From Bacteroidaceae bacterium (GTDB taxonomy: Bacteria; Bacteroidota; Bacteroidia; Bacteroidales; Bacteroidaceae): a stretch of DNA of 59,443 nucleotides. The notes below the pieces were generated by a model. It did no database searches, was not told the DNA's origin, and saw only the letters and a program-made list of their open reading frames with translations. The stretch spans positions 1-59,443 of the forward strand of contig JAFRNY010000078.1 of assembly GCA_017429945.1 (NCBI GenBank), in the 5' to 3' direction. Position numbers and translations under genes: made by a program. Below are positions 26,928 to 35,613 of this stretch, one piece after another (within the stretch, counting starts at the first letter, position 1; the number at the start of each line of letters is the position of its first letter).

Positions 26928-28250
26928 ATGCAAAAACCTAACTTACCTTACTGGAAACTGTTTAACCTCAGTTTCGGATTCTTCGGCGTACAGATAGCCT
27001 ACGCCTTGCAGAGCGCCAACATATCGCGCATCTTCCGCACGCTGGGCGCTGATCCGCACGACCTGAGCTACTTCTGGATCCTGCCGCCGCTCATGGGTAT
27101 CATCGTGCAGCCCATCGTAGGCTCGCTCTCCGACAACACCTGGACTCGATTCGGACGGCGCATCCCTTACCTCTTCATCGGAGCTGCCGTGGCTGTGGCC
27201 GTGATGTGTCTGTTGCCCAACTCCGGTTCGCTGGGCCTTAGTCTCTCGGCTGTCATGGTGTTCGGTCTGATCATGCTCATGCTGCTCGACACGAGCTTGA
27301 ATATGGCCATGCAACCGTTCAAGATGCTCGTAGGCGATATGGTCAACGAGGAGCAGAAAGCTAAGGCCTACTCGATTCAGTCGTTCCTCTGCAATGCCGG
27401 GAGCGTCGTAGGCTTCATCTTCCCCTTCGTGTTCACATGGATAGGACTGAAGAATGTGGCGCCCGAAGGCGTAGTGCCCGACTCTGTCATCTGGTCGTTC
27501 TACTGCGGCGCGGCTATCCTCATCATCTGTGTCATCTACACGATGTTGAAGGTGCGTGAGTGGAATCCTCAAGAATATCGGATGTATAATCCCGTCGAAG
27601 AGACTAAGGAGGAGTCAGCCAACTGGTTTACACTCCTTAAGAACGCGCCTTCGACTTTCTGGAAAGTGGGCCTCGTGCAATTCTTCTGCTGGGCAGCCTT
27701 CCTCTATATGTGGACTTACGTCGTTGACGCCGTCAGCGAGACGGTCTGGGGCACCACCGACCCGGCCTCCGAGGCCTATCAGGTGGCAGGCAACTGGACG
27801 GGCGTGCTCTACGCCATACAGGCTATGGGCAGCGTGTGCTGGGCCCTGGTGCTACCTAAGTTCAAGAGTACGAAGATGGCCTACGCCATCAGCCTCATTA
27901 TCGGAGGCATCGGCTTCGCCCTCATTCCTTTCTGCCCCGACAAATATCTCCAGATTATTCCTTTCCTCTGCATCGGATGCGGCTGGGCCGCCATGCTGGC
28001 CATGCCATTCACATTCGTGACCAACGCCCTCCAGGGCTACGGCCATATGGGCGCTTACCTCGGGCTGTTCAACGGCACCATCTGTCTGCCACAGATTATC
28101 GCAGCTCTTTGCGGCGGCACGATTCTCTCACTTATCGGACACCATCAATCGTCCATGATGATTGTCTCTGGAGTTCTCCTCTGTCTCGGAGCCCTCTGCG
28201 TAAGCTTTATAAAAGTCGGAAGGCACGATCAGGCTGTAGTTGAAAGTTAA
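26928..28250 (+). CDS. MFS sugar transporter (maltose/maltooligosaccharide type, SLC45-like)
   Basis: A 440-residue inner-membrane protein with about twelve hydrophobic segments. The start MQKPNLPYWKLFNLSFGFFGVQIAYALQ and the loop motif GSLSDNTWTRFGRRIPYL (an RFGRR variant of the MFS signature) mark the SLC45/GPH-like sugar transporters. It likely moves maltose or maltooligosaccharides from periplasm to cytoplasm. It lies between the regulator (17 bases upstream) and malQ (62 bases downstream), which supports that substrate. No enzymatic domain is present. Confidence 0.88.
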   Translation: MQKPNLPYWKLFNLSFGFFGVQIAYALQSANISRIFRTLGADPHDLSYFWILPPLMGIIVQPIVGSLSDNTWTRFGRRIPYLFIGAAVAVAVMCLLPNSGSLGLSLSAVMVFGLIMLMLLDTSLNMAMQPFKMLVGDMVNEEQKAKAYSIQSFLCNAGSVVGFIFPFVFTWIGLKNVAPEGVVPDSVIWSFYCGAAILIICVIYTMLKVREWNPQEYRMYNPVEETKEESANWFTLLKNAPSTFWKVGLVQFFCWAAFLYMWTYVVDAVSETVWGTTDPASEAYQVAGNWTGVLYAIQAMGSVCWALVLPKFKSTKMAYAISLIIGGIGFALIPFCPDKYLQIIPFLCIGCGWAAMLAMPFTFVTNALQGYGHMGAYLGLFNGTICLPQIIAALCGGTILSLIGHHQSSMMIVSGVLLCLGALCVSFIKVGRHDQAVVES

Positions 28251-28312
28251 AAACATGTATCAATCCCTAATCCACAATCTCTAATCCAAATAGGCCATAG
28301 GCCGCAAAAGCC

Positions 28313-30418
28313 ATGAATATAAGATTTGAAATTGAATACCGCACAATCTACGGTGAAGACCTTTTCCTCAACGTGCTGGAGCCCGATGGCAGCCAGACAC
28401 GTCATCCATTATCGACGCGCGACGGCGTCATCTGGGCTATAGAACTCAGCGTCGACCATGCCATCGACTATTTCTACACAGTCACCTGGCAAGGGCGCGA
28501 GAAACGCTCCGAGTGGGTCTTTTGTCCACACTCATTCGACCCCAAAGAGGTGTCGAACCCCGACCTGCCGGCCGTGCAGCGCGATGCATGGATGGACGCC
28601 CCCGAGGATTTCCGCGTGGCCGGCACGCTCATACCCGTATTCTCGCTACGCTCGCGCCGCAGCTTCGGCGTAGGCGATTTCGGCGACCTACGGCAGATGG
28701 TCGACTGGGTGGCAACGACTGGACAACGGTTGCTGCAGATTCTACCCATAAACGACACCACAAGCAGCCACACCTGGGCTGACTCCTACCCCTACTCGTG
28801 CATCAGCGTCTTCGCCCTGCACCCGCAGTACGTGGAACTGGGTGCACTGCCGGCGCTCAAGAGCGAGAAGGACCGCCGCCGCTTCGACAAGCTGCGCCAA
28901 GAGCTCAACGGGCTGCCACAAATTGATTACGAGCGTGTTAACACCGCCAAGCTCGAATACTTACAGCTGCTTTATGAGCAGGAAGGCAAGAAGACACTGG
29001 CCACAGCCGACTTCAAAGCCTTCTTTGCCGACAACGAACAATGGCTCGTGCCCTACGCACAATACTGCCACCTGCGCGACGCTTACGGCACGGGCGACTT
29101 CTCATCATGGCCCGACCACAACCAATGGAACGAGGACGACCGCAAGGTGCTAAGCAACCCGCGCAACAAAGGTTTCAAGGACGTGGCCTTCCACTACTTC
29201 GTACAATTCATCCTGGCCCAACAGCTTCGTGGCGTGCATGCCTACGCACGCTCGCGCAGCGTAATTCTCAAAGGTGACATTCCTATCGGCGTGGCACGCC
29301 ATGGCTGCGACGTCTGGCAAGAGCCGCGCTACTTCAATCTCAACGGTCAGGCTGGCGCGCCGCCCGACGACTTCGCTGAGGACGGCCAGAACTGGGGGTT
29401 CCCCACCTACAACTGGGATGAGATGCTCCGCGACGGATGCCAGTGGTGGGAGCGCCGATTCCGCAGTATGGCACGCTACTTCGACGCCTATCGCATCGAC
29501 CACGTCCTGGGATTCTTCCGCATTTGGGAGATTCCCATGCCAGCCAAGAGCGGCCTGCTCGGACAATTCTCACCCGCGCTGGCTCTCTCACGCGATGAGA
29601 TTGTCAGAGCCGGCATCAGCCTGGAGACATTGAAGGCCAACGTAGCACCAATCATAAGGGGCGGTGAGGTGCCTTCAACGAACTTCCTCTTCCTGCGCGA
29701 CCACAAGAACCCCGAACTGTTCCATCCACGCATCAGCGCACAAAAGACCGAGGCTTTCCAGCGCCTCTCAAACGACGAGCAGCAAGCCTTCAACGCCCTC
29801 TACGAGGACTATTTCTACCACCGCAACAACCAGTTCTGGTACGAAGAAGCGATGCAGAAGTTGCCTAAGCTCGTCAAGGCCACGCGTATGCTCTGCTGCG
29901 CCGAGGACCTCGGAATGGTGCCAGCCTGCGTCAAATGGGTCATGGACGAGCTCGACATCCTCAGTCTCGAACTGGAGTCGATGCCCAAAGAGCCGTGGGT
30001 GCGCTTCGGCCATGTTGAGAACAACCCCCGCCGATCGGTTGCTACCATCTCGAGCCACGACACACCGACACTGCGAATGTGGTGGGACGAGGACTACGAA
30101 CGCACGCAAGACTATTTCAATAATATCTTGCACCGCGAAGGACCCGCACCTCACCCGCTGCCCGGATGGCTCGCACAAGACATCATACAGCGCCACCTCG
30201 ACTGCCCGTCGATGCTCTGTGTCATAGCTCTGCAAGACTGGCTGGCCATAGATGAGCACCTGCGCCTGAAGGACGCCAATGCCGAACGCATAAACATCCC
30301 GGCCAACCCGAACCACTATTGGCGCTACCGCATGCACCTCAACATCGAGGACCTCAAGCACGACAAGCAGTTCACCGAGGGCATACGCAGGATGATTGTG
30401 CTGGGCAATCGCATCTGA
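28313..30418 (+). CDS. malQ: 4-alpha-glucanotransferase (GH77, amylomaltase)
   Basis: Cytoplasmic enzyme that transfers alpha-1,4-glucan chains between maltooligosaccharides. Of 701 residues, the first ~95 form one beta-rich N-terminal domain (CBM20-like, FEIEYRTIYGEDLFLNVL), after which the GH77 barrel starts at GTLIPVFSLRS. Catalytic residues are the nucleophile D396 in AYRIDHVLGFFR, the acid/base E531 in CCAEDLG and D583 in SSHDTPTLRMWW. Relatives in Bacteroides are often near 890 residues because they carry two N-terminal modules; this one has one. It is the last gene of the lacI-MFS-malQ unit and is followed by a terminator at 30478-30511. Confidence 0.93.
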   Translation: MNIRFEIEYRTIYGEDLFLNVLEPDGSQTRHPLSTRDGVIWAIELSVDHAIDYFYTVTWQGREKRSEWVFCPHSFDPKEVSNPDLPAVQRDAWMDAPEDFRVAGTLIPVFSLRSRRSFGVGDFGDLRQMVDWVATTGQRLLQILPINDTTSSHTWADSYPYSCISVFALHPQYVELGALPALKSEKDRRRFDKLRQELNGLPQIDYERVNTAKLEYLQLLYEQEGKKTLATADFKAFFADNEQWLVPYAQYCHLRDAYGTGDFSSWPDHNQWNEDDRKVLSNPRNKGFKDVAFHYFVQFILAQQLRGVHAYARSRSVILKGDIPIGVARHGCDVWQEPRYFNLNGQAGAPPDDFAEDGQNWGFPTYNWDEMLRDGCQWWERRFRSMARYFDAYRIDHVLGFFRIWEIPMPAKSGLLGQFSPALALSRDEIVRAGISLETLKANVAPIIRGGEVPSTNFLFLRDHKNPELFHPRISAQKTEAFQRLSNDEQQAFNALYEDYFYHRNNQFWYEEAMQKLPKLVKATRMLCCAEDLGMVPACVKWVMDELDILSLELESMPKEPWVRFGHVENNPRRSVATISSHDTPTLRMWWDEDYERTQDYFNNILHREGPAPHPLPGWLAQDIIQRHLDCPSMLCVIALQDWLAIDEHLRLKDANAERINIPANPNHYWRYRMHLNIEDLKHDKQFTEGIRRMIVLGNRI

Positions 30419-30477
30419 TGGCAGACTCCTTCAGGAAGCACAGTCAGCAAGGCCAATAGCAAAGCACAAGCCTTCTA

Positions 30478-30511
30478 AGTAGCCGAGACACACGTCGCGG
30501 CTACTTTTTTT
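30478..30511 (+). terminator. Rho-independent terminator after malQ
   Basis: AGTAGCCG pairs with CGGCTACT (30478-30485 and 30498-30505), followed by seven T. It lies 60 bases past the malQ stop. Confidence 0.88.
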
Positions 30512-30543
30512 GTAGCACCAAGAAGGGTTTCCAAAATCACATT

Positions 30544-30603
30544 GTGACGTCGTCGCGTCACATCGTGACGCCATCACGTCACAACGTGACGCGATGACGT
30601 CAC
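30544..30603. repeat. 21 bp tandem array of GTGACG-N6-CGTCAC dyads
   Basis: Three units, 30544-30561, 30565-30582 and 30586-30603, each an 18 bp dyad GTGACG-N6-CGTCAC, repeat every 21 bases. The six central bases differ in each unit while both arms are perfect. A half-unit TCAC stands just before the first (30537-30540). It lies in the 517-base gap between malQ and lptG, after the malQ terminator. The rest of that gap holds a second hairpin (30745-30781) and the lptG promoter, and no gene. Confidence 0.9.
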
Positions 30604-30744
30604 AACGTTATTTCATCTTTACTCCGAGAAGCAAGAGATAAGCCGTCGAGGCTTGAACATCTTATTGCCTTGCCGATAATATGAAAATGCATCTTCTCCG
30701 ACCTTAAGCCTGCGCCACACAACAGGCTAGTAAATCGCCATTGG

Positions 30745-30790
30745 CCGAAGCCGACTTCTGCACAAAAGAAGCCGGCTTCGGTTGCTTTTC
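30745..30790 (+). terminator. Strong hairpin, possible terminator
   Basis: CCGAAGCCG (30745-30753) pairs with CGGCTTCGG (30773-30781), extended inward by CTTCT/AGAAG, and is followed by the T-rich TTGCTTTTCTTC. It is oriented for plus-strand transcription in the gap after malQ, but it lies 240 bases beyond the better terminator, so its purpose is unclear. Confidence 0.5.
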
Positions 30791-30855
30791 TTCAAAAAGT
30801 ATAGACTAAGTCAAAAAAGTTAGCGCTCGATAGCCCGCAGTTCGAATATTCTTAC

Positions 30856-30863
30856 TACCTTTG
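30856..30863 (+). promoter_or_regulatory. -7 promoter element of lptG-ribBA
   Basis: TACCTTTG with an expected start of transcription near 30871. It rules out a TTG at 30861 as the lptG start, because that codon overlaps the promoter, and supports the ATG at 30936. Confidence 0.65.
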
Positions 30864-30935
30864 CGCCGCTTTTCGAGCACACACATAAATAATGTACGCT
30901 CGCGCGCAAGACCGCGCAGGCGTCAGGCCGAGAAA

Positions 30936-32390
30936 ATGAGAATATTCAAGCGCATAGATACATTCCTCCTCAAGCAGTTCTGCACGCTGTTTGCAGGCAC
31001 CTTCTTCATCTGCCTGTTTATCTTCATCATGCAGTTCCTGTGGAAATGGGTAGATGAGCTTATTGGCAAGGGCTTGTCGCTCGATGTGCTTGGGCGGTTT
31101 TTCTTCTATGCCTCGATGACACTGGTGCCGGCGTCGCTGCCGCTGGCTGTGCTGCTGGCCTCGCTCATCACTTTCGGCAATCTGGGCGAACGCCTGGAAC
31201 TGCTTGCCATGAAGGCCGTCGGCATACCACTGGTGCGAATCCTACGGCCTATTCTCATTTTTGTAGTGTGCATCACCGCTGGCTCGTTCTATTTTCAAAA
31301 CGTCATAGGTCCTAAGTCGAGCAAGAAGCTCTACGCCCTCATCTACTCCATACGCCAGAAATCCCCTGAGCTGGAAATCCCTGAAGGCGTCTTCTACAAC
31401 GACATTCCCGGCTACAACCTTTTCGTCGAGAAGAAGGACGTGGAGCGAGGCATGCTCTACGGCATAATGATCTACAACCAAGGCAGCAACTTCGACGACA
31501 CGCAGGTCGTGCTGGCCGACTCTGGGCGCCTGCAGAGCACTGCCGACCAGAAGTATCTGCAACTTACGCTCTATGACGGACAACGCTTTCGCAATATGCA
31601 GAACACGGGCAGCGCTATGGACCACGCCACAGTCCCCTATATGCGTGAGACGTTTAAGAAAGAAGTGGACCTGATTCCCTTCGACGCATCGCTCAACGAG
31701 ATGGACGCCAACCTCTTCAGCAATAATGCGCAAGCCAAAGACCTCAAGCTGCTGACTCTCGGCATCGACTCGCTCATACACCTGCTCGATTCCACCGGAC
31801 GGGCACAATATGCTCAGTACAGCTACGGCTTCCTTGCCCAGACGCGACTCGACGGTCGCAAAGACTCGGCCTCTATCGTTGCCAGTGCACAGCGCGACTC
31901 GCTCATTCTCGACAGCGTCTACGCCCACCTCACGCCAAACCAGGAAGCCCGCGTGGCCCGCATAGCACTCGACCGTGTCACCAGCGGCGAGTCGCAGACA
32001 GCTATGATGTTAGACCTCAGCGCCTATAACAACCGTAGCCTGCGTCTCCACTACGTCGAGCGCCACAAGAAGTTCACGCTCTCGCTCGCATGCATCATCT
32101 TCTTCTTCATCGGAGCACCACTCGGAGCCATCATACGCAAAGGAGGATTGGGCGTGCCCGTGGTTATCTCCGTCATAATCTTCATCCTCTACTACATCAT
32201 AAACATCAGCGGCGAGAACCTGGCCAAGAACGGCACTTGGGAGATCCCATTCGGAGCCTGGCTGAGCACGATGGCGCTCACGCCCATAGCCATCTGGCTG
32301 ACATGGAAATCCAACCAAGACTCCGCCGTATTCAATATTGAAGCATATCAAAAGATATTCAAACGCATACTCAAACGCCTTCACTTATGA
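30936..32390 (+). CDS. lptG: LptF/LptG family lipopolysaccharide export permease
   Basis: Inner-membrane component of the Lpt machine that extracts lipopolysaccharide for transport to the outer membrane. The start is taken at ATG 30936 ([15 protein letters not shown]), giving 484 residues; the frame is open further upstream but that would overlap the promoter. Three hydrophobic segments near the N-terminus ([54 protein letters not shown]) precede a large periplasmic domain, and three more lie near the C-terminus ([21 protein letters not shown]), as in the YjgP/YjgQ family. Bacteroidetes commonly carry several such permeases, so G rather than F is tentative. Its last codons overlap ribBA by four bases (ATGA). 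Confidence 0.85.
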   Translation: MRIFKRIDTFLLKQFCTLFAGTFFICLFIFIMQFLWKWVDELIGKGLSLDVLGRFFFYASMTLVPASLPLAVLLASLITFGNLGERLELLAMKAVGIPLVRILRPILIFVVCITAGSFYFQNVIGPKSSKKLYALIYSIRQKSPELEIPEGVFYNDIPGYNLFVEKKDVERGMLYGIMIYNQGSNFDDTQVVLADSGRLQSTADQKYLQLTLYDGQRFRNMQNTGSAMDHATVPYMRETFKKEVDLIPFDASLNEMDANLFSNNAQAKDLKLLTLGIDSLIHLLDSTGRAQYAQYSYGFLAQTRLDGRKDSASIVASAQRDSLILDSVYAHLTPNQEARVARIALDRVTSGESQTAMMLDLSAYNNRSLRLHYVERHKKFTLSLACIIFFFIGAPLGAIIRKGGLGVPVVISVIIFILYYIINISGENLAKNGTWEIPFGAWLSTMALTPIAIWLTWKSNQDSAVFNIEAYQKIFKRILKRLHL

Positions 32391-33595
32391 TACAACTCTC
32401 AACCATACCTGAAGCCCTCGAGGACTTCAAAGCGGGCAAGTTCGTTATCGTCGTCGACGACGAGGACCGCGAAAACGAGGGCGACTTCATCACCGCAGCC
32501 CAGATGATAACCCCAGAGAAGGTCAACTTCATGCTACGCGAAGGACGCGGCGTGCTGTGCGCGCCCATCACCATAAGCCGCGCTGAAGAACTGGAGCTCC
32601 CCCACCAAGTGCAAGACAACACCTCGATGCTGGGAACACCCTTCACCGTGACCGTGGACAAGCTGGAAGGCTGCACTACGGGCGTAAGCGCCTCTGACCG
32701 CGCCGCCACAATACGCCATCTGGCCGACCCCGAGGCCAAAGCTGCCGACTTCGGCCGCCCGGGACACATCAACCCTCTCTATGCACAAGACCGCGGCGTG
32801 CTGCGCCGCGCCGGCCACACCGAAGCTGCCGTAGACCTCGCACGTCTCTCAGGCCTGCAGCCCGCCGCCGCCCTCATCGAGATTCTCAACCCCGACGGCA
32901 CTATGGCACGCATGCCCGAGCTGCAGGAGGTGGCACGCCGCCACGGCATCAGAATCATCACCATACGCGATCTCATTGCCTACCGCCTCGAGCGCGAGCA
33001 GATGGTGGAGGCTGCGCCCGAAGTGGACCTTCCCACAGCCTACGGTCACTTCCGTGACATCACATTCCGCCAGCTCTCCAACGGTCTCGAGCACGTAGCG
33101 CTCATCAAAGGGACATGGGAGCCCGATGAGCCCGTACTCGTGCGCGTGCACTCCAGCTGCGCCACGGGCGACATCTTCGGCAGCCAGCGCTGCGACTGCG
33201 GCGAGCAGCTCCACCGCGCCATGCAGATGATAGAAGCCGAAGGCAAAGGCGTGCTGCTCTACATGAACCAAGAGGGCCGTGGCATCGGACTCTTCAATAA
33301 GATGCGAGCCTACAAACTGCAAGAGCAGGGCGAGGACACTGTAGAGGCCAACGTCCACCTCGGCTTCCGCCCCGACGAGCGTGAGTACGGCGTAGGCGCA
33401 CAAATACTGCGCCAACTCGGCATACACAAAATCCGCCTGATGACAAACAATCCCGTCAAGCGTGTAGGCCTCGAAGCCTTCGGGCTCGAGATAGTAGAGA
33501 ACGTGCCCATCGAGGTCAAGCCCAACCGCTACAACGAGCGCTACCTCAAGACCAAGCAGGAGCGCATGGGACACACGTTGCACTTGAATAAGTGA
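32387..33595 (+). CDS. ribBA: Bifunctional 3,4-dihydroxy-2-butanone-4-phosphate synthase / GTP cyclohydrolase II
   Basis: Catalyses two entry steps of riboflavin synthesis: ribulose 5-phosphate to dihydroxybutanone phosphate, and GTP to the first pyrimidine intermediate. The 402 residues hold the RibB domain (acidic motif [11 protein letters not shown] at 24-34; [21 protein letters not shown]) and from about 210 the RibA domain with its zinc cysteines C258, C269 and C271 in [17 protein letters not shown] and the NQEGRGIG loop. It overlaps the lptG stop by four bases and so is translationally coupled. No FMN riboswitch is present upstream. Full length and apparently intact. Confidence 0.96.
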   Translation: MIQLSTIPEALEDFKAGKFVIVVDDEDRENEGDFITAAQMITPEKVNFMLREGRGVLCAPITISRAEELELPHQVQDNTSMLGTPFTVTVDKLEGCTTGVSASDRAATIRHLADPEAKAADFGRPGHINPLYAQDRGVLRRAGHTEAAVDLARLSGLQPAAALIEILNPDGTMARMPELQEVARRHGIRIITIRDLIAYRLEREQMVEAAPEVDLPTAYGHFRDITFRQLSNGLEHVALIKGTWEPDEPVLVRVHSSCATGDIFGSQRCDCGEQLHRAMQMIEAEGKGVLLYMNQEGRGIGLFNKMRAYKLQEQGEDTVEANVHLGFRPDEREYGVGAQILRQLGIHKIRLMTNNPVKRVGLEAFGLEIVENVPIEVKPNRYNERYLKTKQERMGHTLHLNK

Positions 33596-33647
33596 AAAGT
33601 TTCAATTATTTTTTACTTTTCATGTTACTCTTTTCATTTATAATCAC

Positions 33648-33655
33648 TACCTTTG
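33648..33655 (+). promoter_or_regulatory. -7 promoter element of the aminotransferase gene
   Basis: TACCTTTG, 28 bases before the ATG at 33684. The 88-base gap after ribBA therefore holds a separate promoter. Confidence 0.6.
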
Positions 33656-33683
33656 CCGCGGAATAACAAAACAAAAGAAACAA

Positions 33684-34877
33684 ATGAATATGTTATCTGA
33701 CCGTCTCAACCGCCTAGCACCATCTGCCACACTGGCCATGAGCCAGCGTAGCAGCGAACTCAAAGCCCAAGGCGTCGACGTCATCAACATGAGTGTCGGC
33801 GAGCCCGACTTCAACACACCAGACCACATCAAGGCCGCAGCCATCAAGGCCGTTGAGGAAAATTACTCGCGCTACTCGCCCGTGCCGGGCTACCCCGCAC
33901 TGCGCCAAGCTATCGCCGAGAAACTGAAGAACGAGAACGGACTCGATTTCGCTCCCTCGCAGATTCTCTGCTCCAACGGCGCCAAGCAGAGCGTATGCAA
34001 TGCCATCATGGCCCTGGTAAATGCAGGCGACGAAGTGATCATTCCCGCACCCTACTGGGTCAGCTACCCGCAGATGGTGCTGTTGGCAGAAGGCACGCCC
34101 GTGTTCATTGAAGCCCCCATCGAGCAAGACTTCAAGATCACGCCCGAGCAACTCGAAGCCGCCATCACTCCACGCACCCGCGCACTTATCCTTTGCTCTC
34201 CGTCGAACCCCACGGGCTCAGTCTACAGCAAGGAAGAACTGCGAGCTCTGGCCGATGTCATCGCCCGCCACGAACGCATAATAGTGCTGGCCGACGAGAT
34301 CTACGAGCACATCAACTACGTGGGCCGTCACGAGAGCATAGCTCAGTTTGAGAACATCCGCGACCGCGTCGTCATAATCAACGGCGTCAGCAAAGCCTAC
34401 GCCATGACGGGATGGCGCATCGGTTTCATTGCCGCTCCCGAATGGATTGTCAAAGGCTGCAACAAACTGCAAGGACAATACACCAGCGGACCCTGCTCCG
34501 TAAGCCAGAAGGCAGCTGAGGCTGCTTACACAGGCTCGCAAGAGTGCGTCGAACAGATGCGCCAGGCTTTCGAGCGCCGCAAGAACCTAATCGTCGGTCT
34601 GGCAAAGGAAATTCCCGGCCTCGAGGTCAACAATCCCCAGGGCGCCTTCTACCTCTTCCCCAAGTGTAGTAGCTATTTCGGCAAGCGCGACGGCGACCGC
34701 GTCATCAACAACAGCACCGATCTGGCTATGTATCTTCTCGAAGTGGGTCACGTAGCCACCGTAGGCGGCGACGCCTTCGGCTCACCCGAATGCTTCCGCA
34801 TGAGCTACGCTACCAGCGACGAGAACATCCGCGAGGCTATGCGCCGCATCAAAGAAACATTAGCAAAACTCAAATAA
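33684..34877 (+). CDS. Pyridoxal-phosphate aminotransferase, class I (aspartate aminotransferase type)
   Basis: A 397-residue cytoplasmic PLP enzyme that moves amino groups between amino acids and 2-oxo acids, most likely aspartate and 2-oxoglutarate. The cofactor lysine is K237 in NGVSKAYAMTGWRIGF; other family elements are MSVGEPDFNTPDHI, CSNGAKQSV, PAPYWVSYPQM, CSPSNPTGSVY, LADEIYEHI and the C-terminal RMSYATSDENI. Length is normal for the bacterial I-gamma aspartate aminotransferase group. It is followed after four bases by purH, so the two are probably cotranscribed. Exact substrate range is not proven by sequence. Confidence 0.9.
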   Translation: MNMLSDRLNRLAPSATLAMSQRSSELKAQGVDVINMSVGEPDFNTPDHIKAAAIKAVEENYSRYSPVPGYPALRQAIAEKLKNENGLDFAPSQILCSNGAKQSVCNAIMALVNAGDEVIIPAPYWVSYPQMVLLAEGTPVFIEAPIEQDFKITPEQLEAAITPRTRALILCSPSNPTGSVYSKEELRALADVIARHERIIVLADEIYEHINYVGRHESIAQFENIRDRVVIINGVSKAYAMTGWRIGFIAAPEWIVKGCNKLQGQYTSGPCSVSQKAAEAAYTGSQECVEQMRQAFERRKNLIVGLAKEIPGLEVNNPQGAFYLFPKCSSYFGKRDGDRVINNSTDLAMYLLEVGHVATVGGDAFGSPECFRMSYATSDENIREAMRRIKETLAKLK

Positions 34878-34881
34878 AGAT

Positions 34882-35472
34882 ATGAAACAGATTAAGACTG
34901 CACTCATCTCCGTCTTCCACAAGGACGGTCTCGACGAGCTCCTCAAGAAGCTACATGCTGAAGGCGTTAAATTCCTGTCAACAGGAGGCACGCAGGCATT
35001 CATCGAAAGTCTCGGATACCCCTGCCAGAAGGTTGAAGAAGTGACCACCTACCCCAGCATCCTGGGAGGCCGCGTCAAGACTCTTCATCCCAAAATCTTC
35101 GGTGGTATCCTCGGGCGTCGCGACCTCGAAGGCGACCGCCAGCAGATGGCTGAGTACGACATCCCAGAGATAGATCTCGTAATCGTTGACCTCTACCCCT
35201 TCGAGCAGACCGTGGCCAGCGGTGCCGGCGAGGCCGACATCATCGAGAAGATAGATATAGGTGGCATCTCGCTCATTCGCGCAGGCGCCAAGAACTTCAA
35301 CGACGTCGTCATCATACCGTCAAAAGAGCAGTACCGTCCACTACTCGACATCATCAACGCACAGGGCGCACAGACCACACTCGAGCAACGCCGCCACTTC
35401 GCCACAGAGGCCTTCGGCGTGAGCAGCCACTACGACACGGCCATACACGGGTGGTTCCAGTCCCATTCCTAA
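34882..35472 (+). CDS. purH: IMP cyclohydrolase domain of PurH, without the AICAR transformylase domain
   Basis: A 196-residue protein equal to the N-terminal IMP cyclohydrolase half of PurH, which closes FAICAR to IMP. Visible are the start KTALISVFHKDGLDELLKKL, STGGTQAFIESLG, GGRVKTLHPKIFGGIL, IDLVIVDLYPFE and IDIGGISLIRAGAKN. It stops after SSHYDTAIHGWFQSHS. Full PurH is about 510 residues with a C-terminal AICAR transformylase domain that normally continues from this point, and no trace of it lies in the 141 bases before mreB. The gene is either a truncation or a genuine stand-alone cyclohydrolase with the other activity encoded elsewhere. The conserved core is intact, so the second is plausible. 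Confidence 0.85.
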   Translation: MKQIKTALISVFHKDGLDELLKKLHAEGVKFLSTGGTQAFIESLGYPCQKVEEVTTYPSILGGRVKTLHPKIFGGILGRRDLEGDRQQMAEYDIPEIDLVIVDLYPFEQTVASGAGEADIIEKIDIGGISLIRAGAKNFNDVVIIPSKEQYRPLLDIINAQGAQTTLEQRRHFATEAFGVSSHYDTAIHGWFQSHS

Positions 35473-35560
35473 ACTTCCCTTTCAGGGAGTAGTAGTCAAC
35501 GAACAAGTATTGACTACAAGAGTATAACAATGACAATAAAGTTGCAATAACATTAAGAAT

Positions 35561-35595
35561 CTACTCCCCTCTCTCCGGGAGAGGCTGGGGAGTAG
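35561..35595. repeat. Palindrome between purH and mreB
   Basis: CTACTCCCC (35561-35569) and GGGGAGTAG (35587-35595) enclose an inner CTCTCC/GGAGAG hairpin. There is no T-run, so it is not a classical terminator. It occupies the gap where the lost 3' half of purH would be expected. Confidence 0.75.
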
Positions 35596-35613
35596 ACCCG
35601 ATTTAAAATTACT

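Noticed and set aside
30745-30790. Small RNA gene in the malQ-lptG gap
   Set aside because: Only a hairpin with a weak T-rich tail is visible; no promoter for a separate RNA could be recognised upstream.
30861-30935. N-terminal extension of lptG from TTG 30861
   Set aside because: The TTG overlaps the TACCTTTG promoter element, and the conserved start MRIFKRID begins at 30936.
32300-32387. FMN riboswitch ahead of ribBA
   Set aside because: ribBA starts inside the end of lptG, leaving no room, and no conserved RFN-element sequence was seen.
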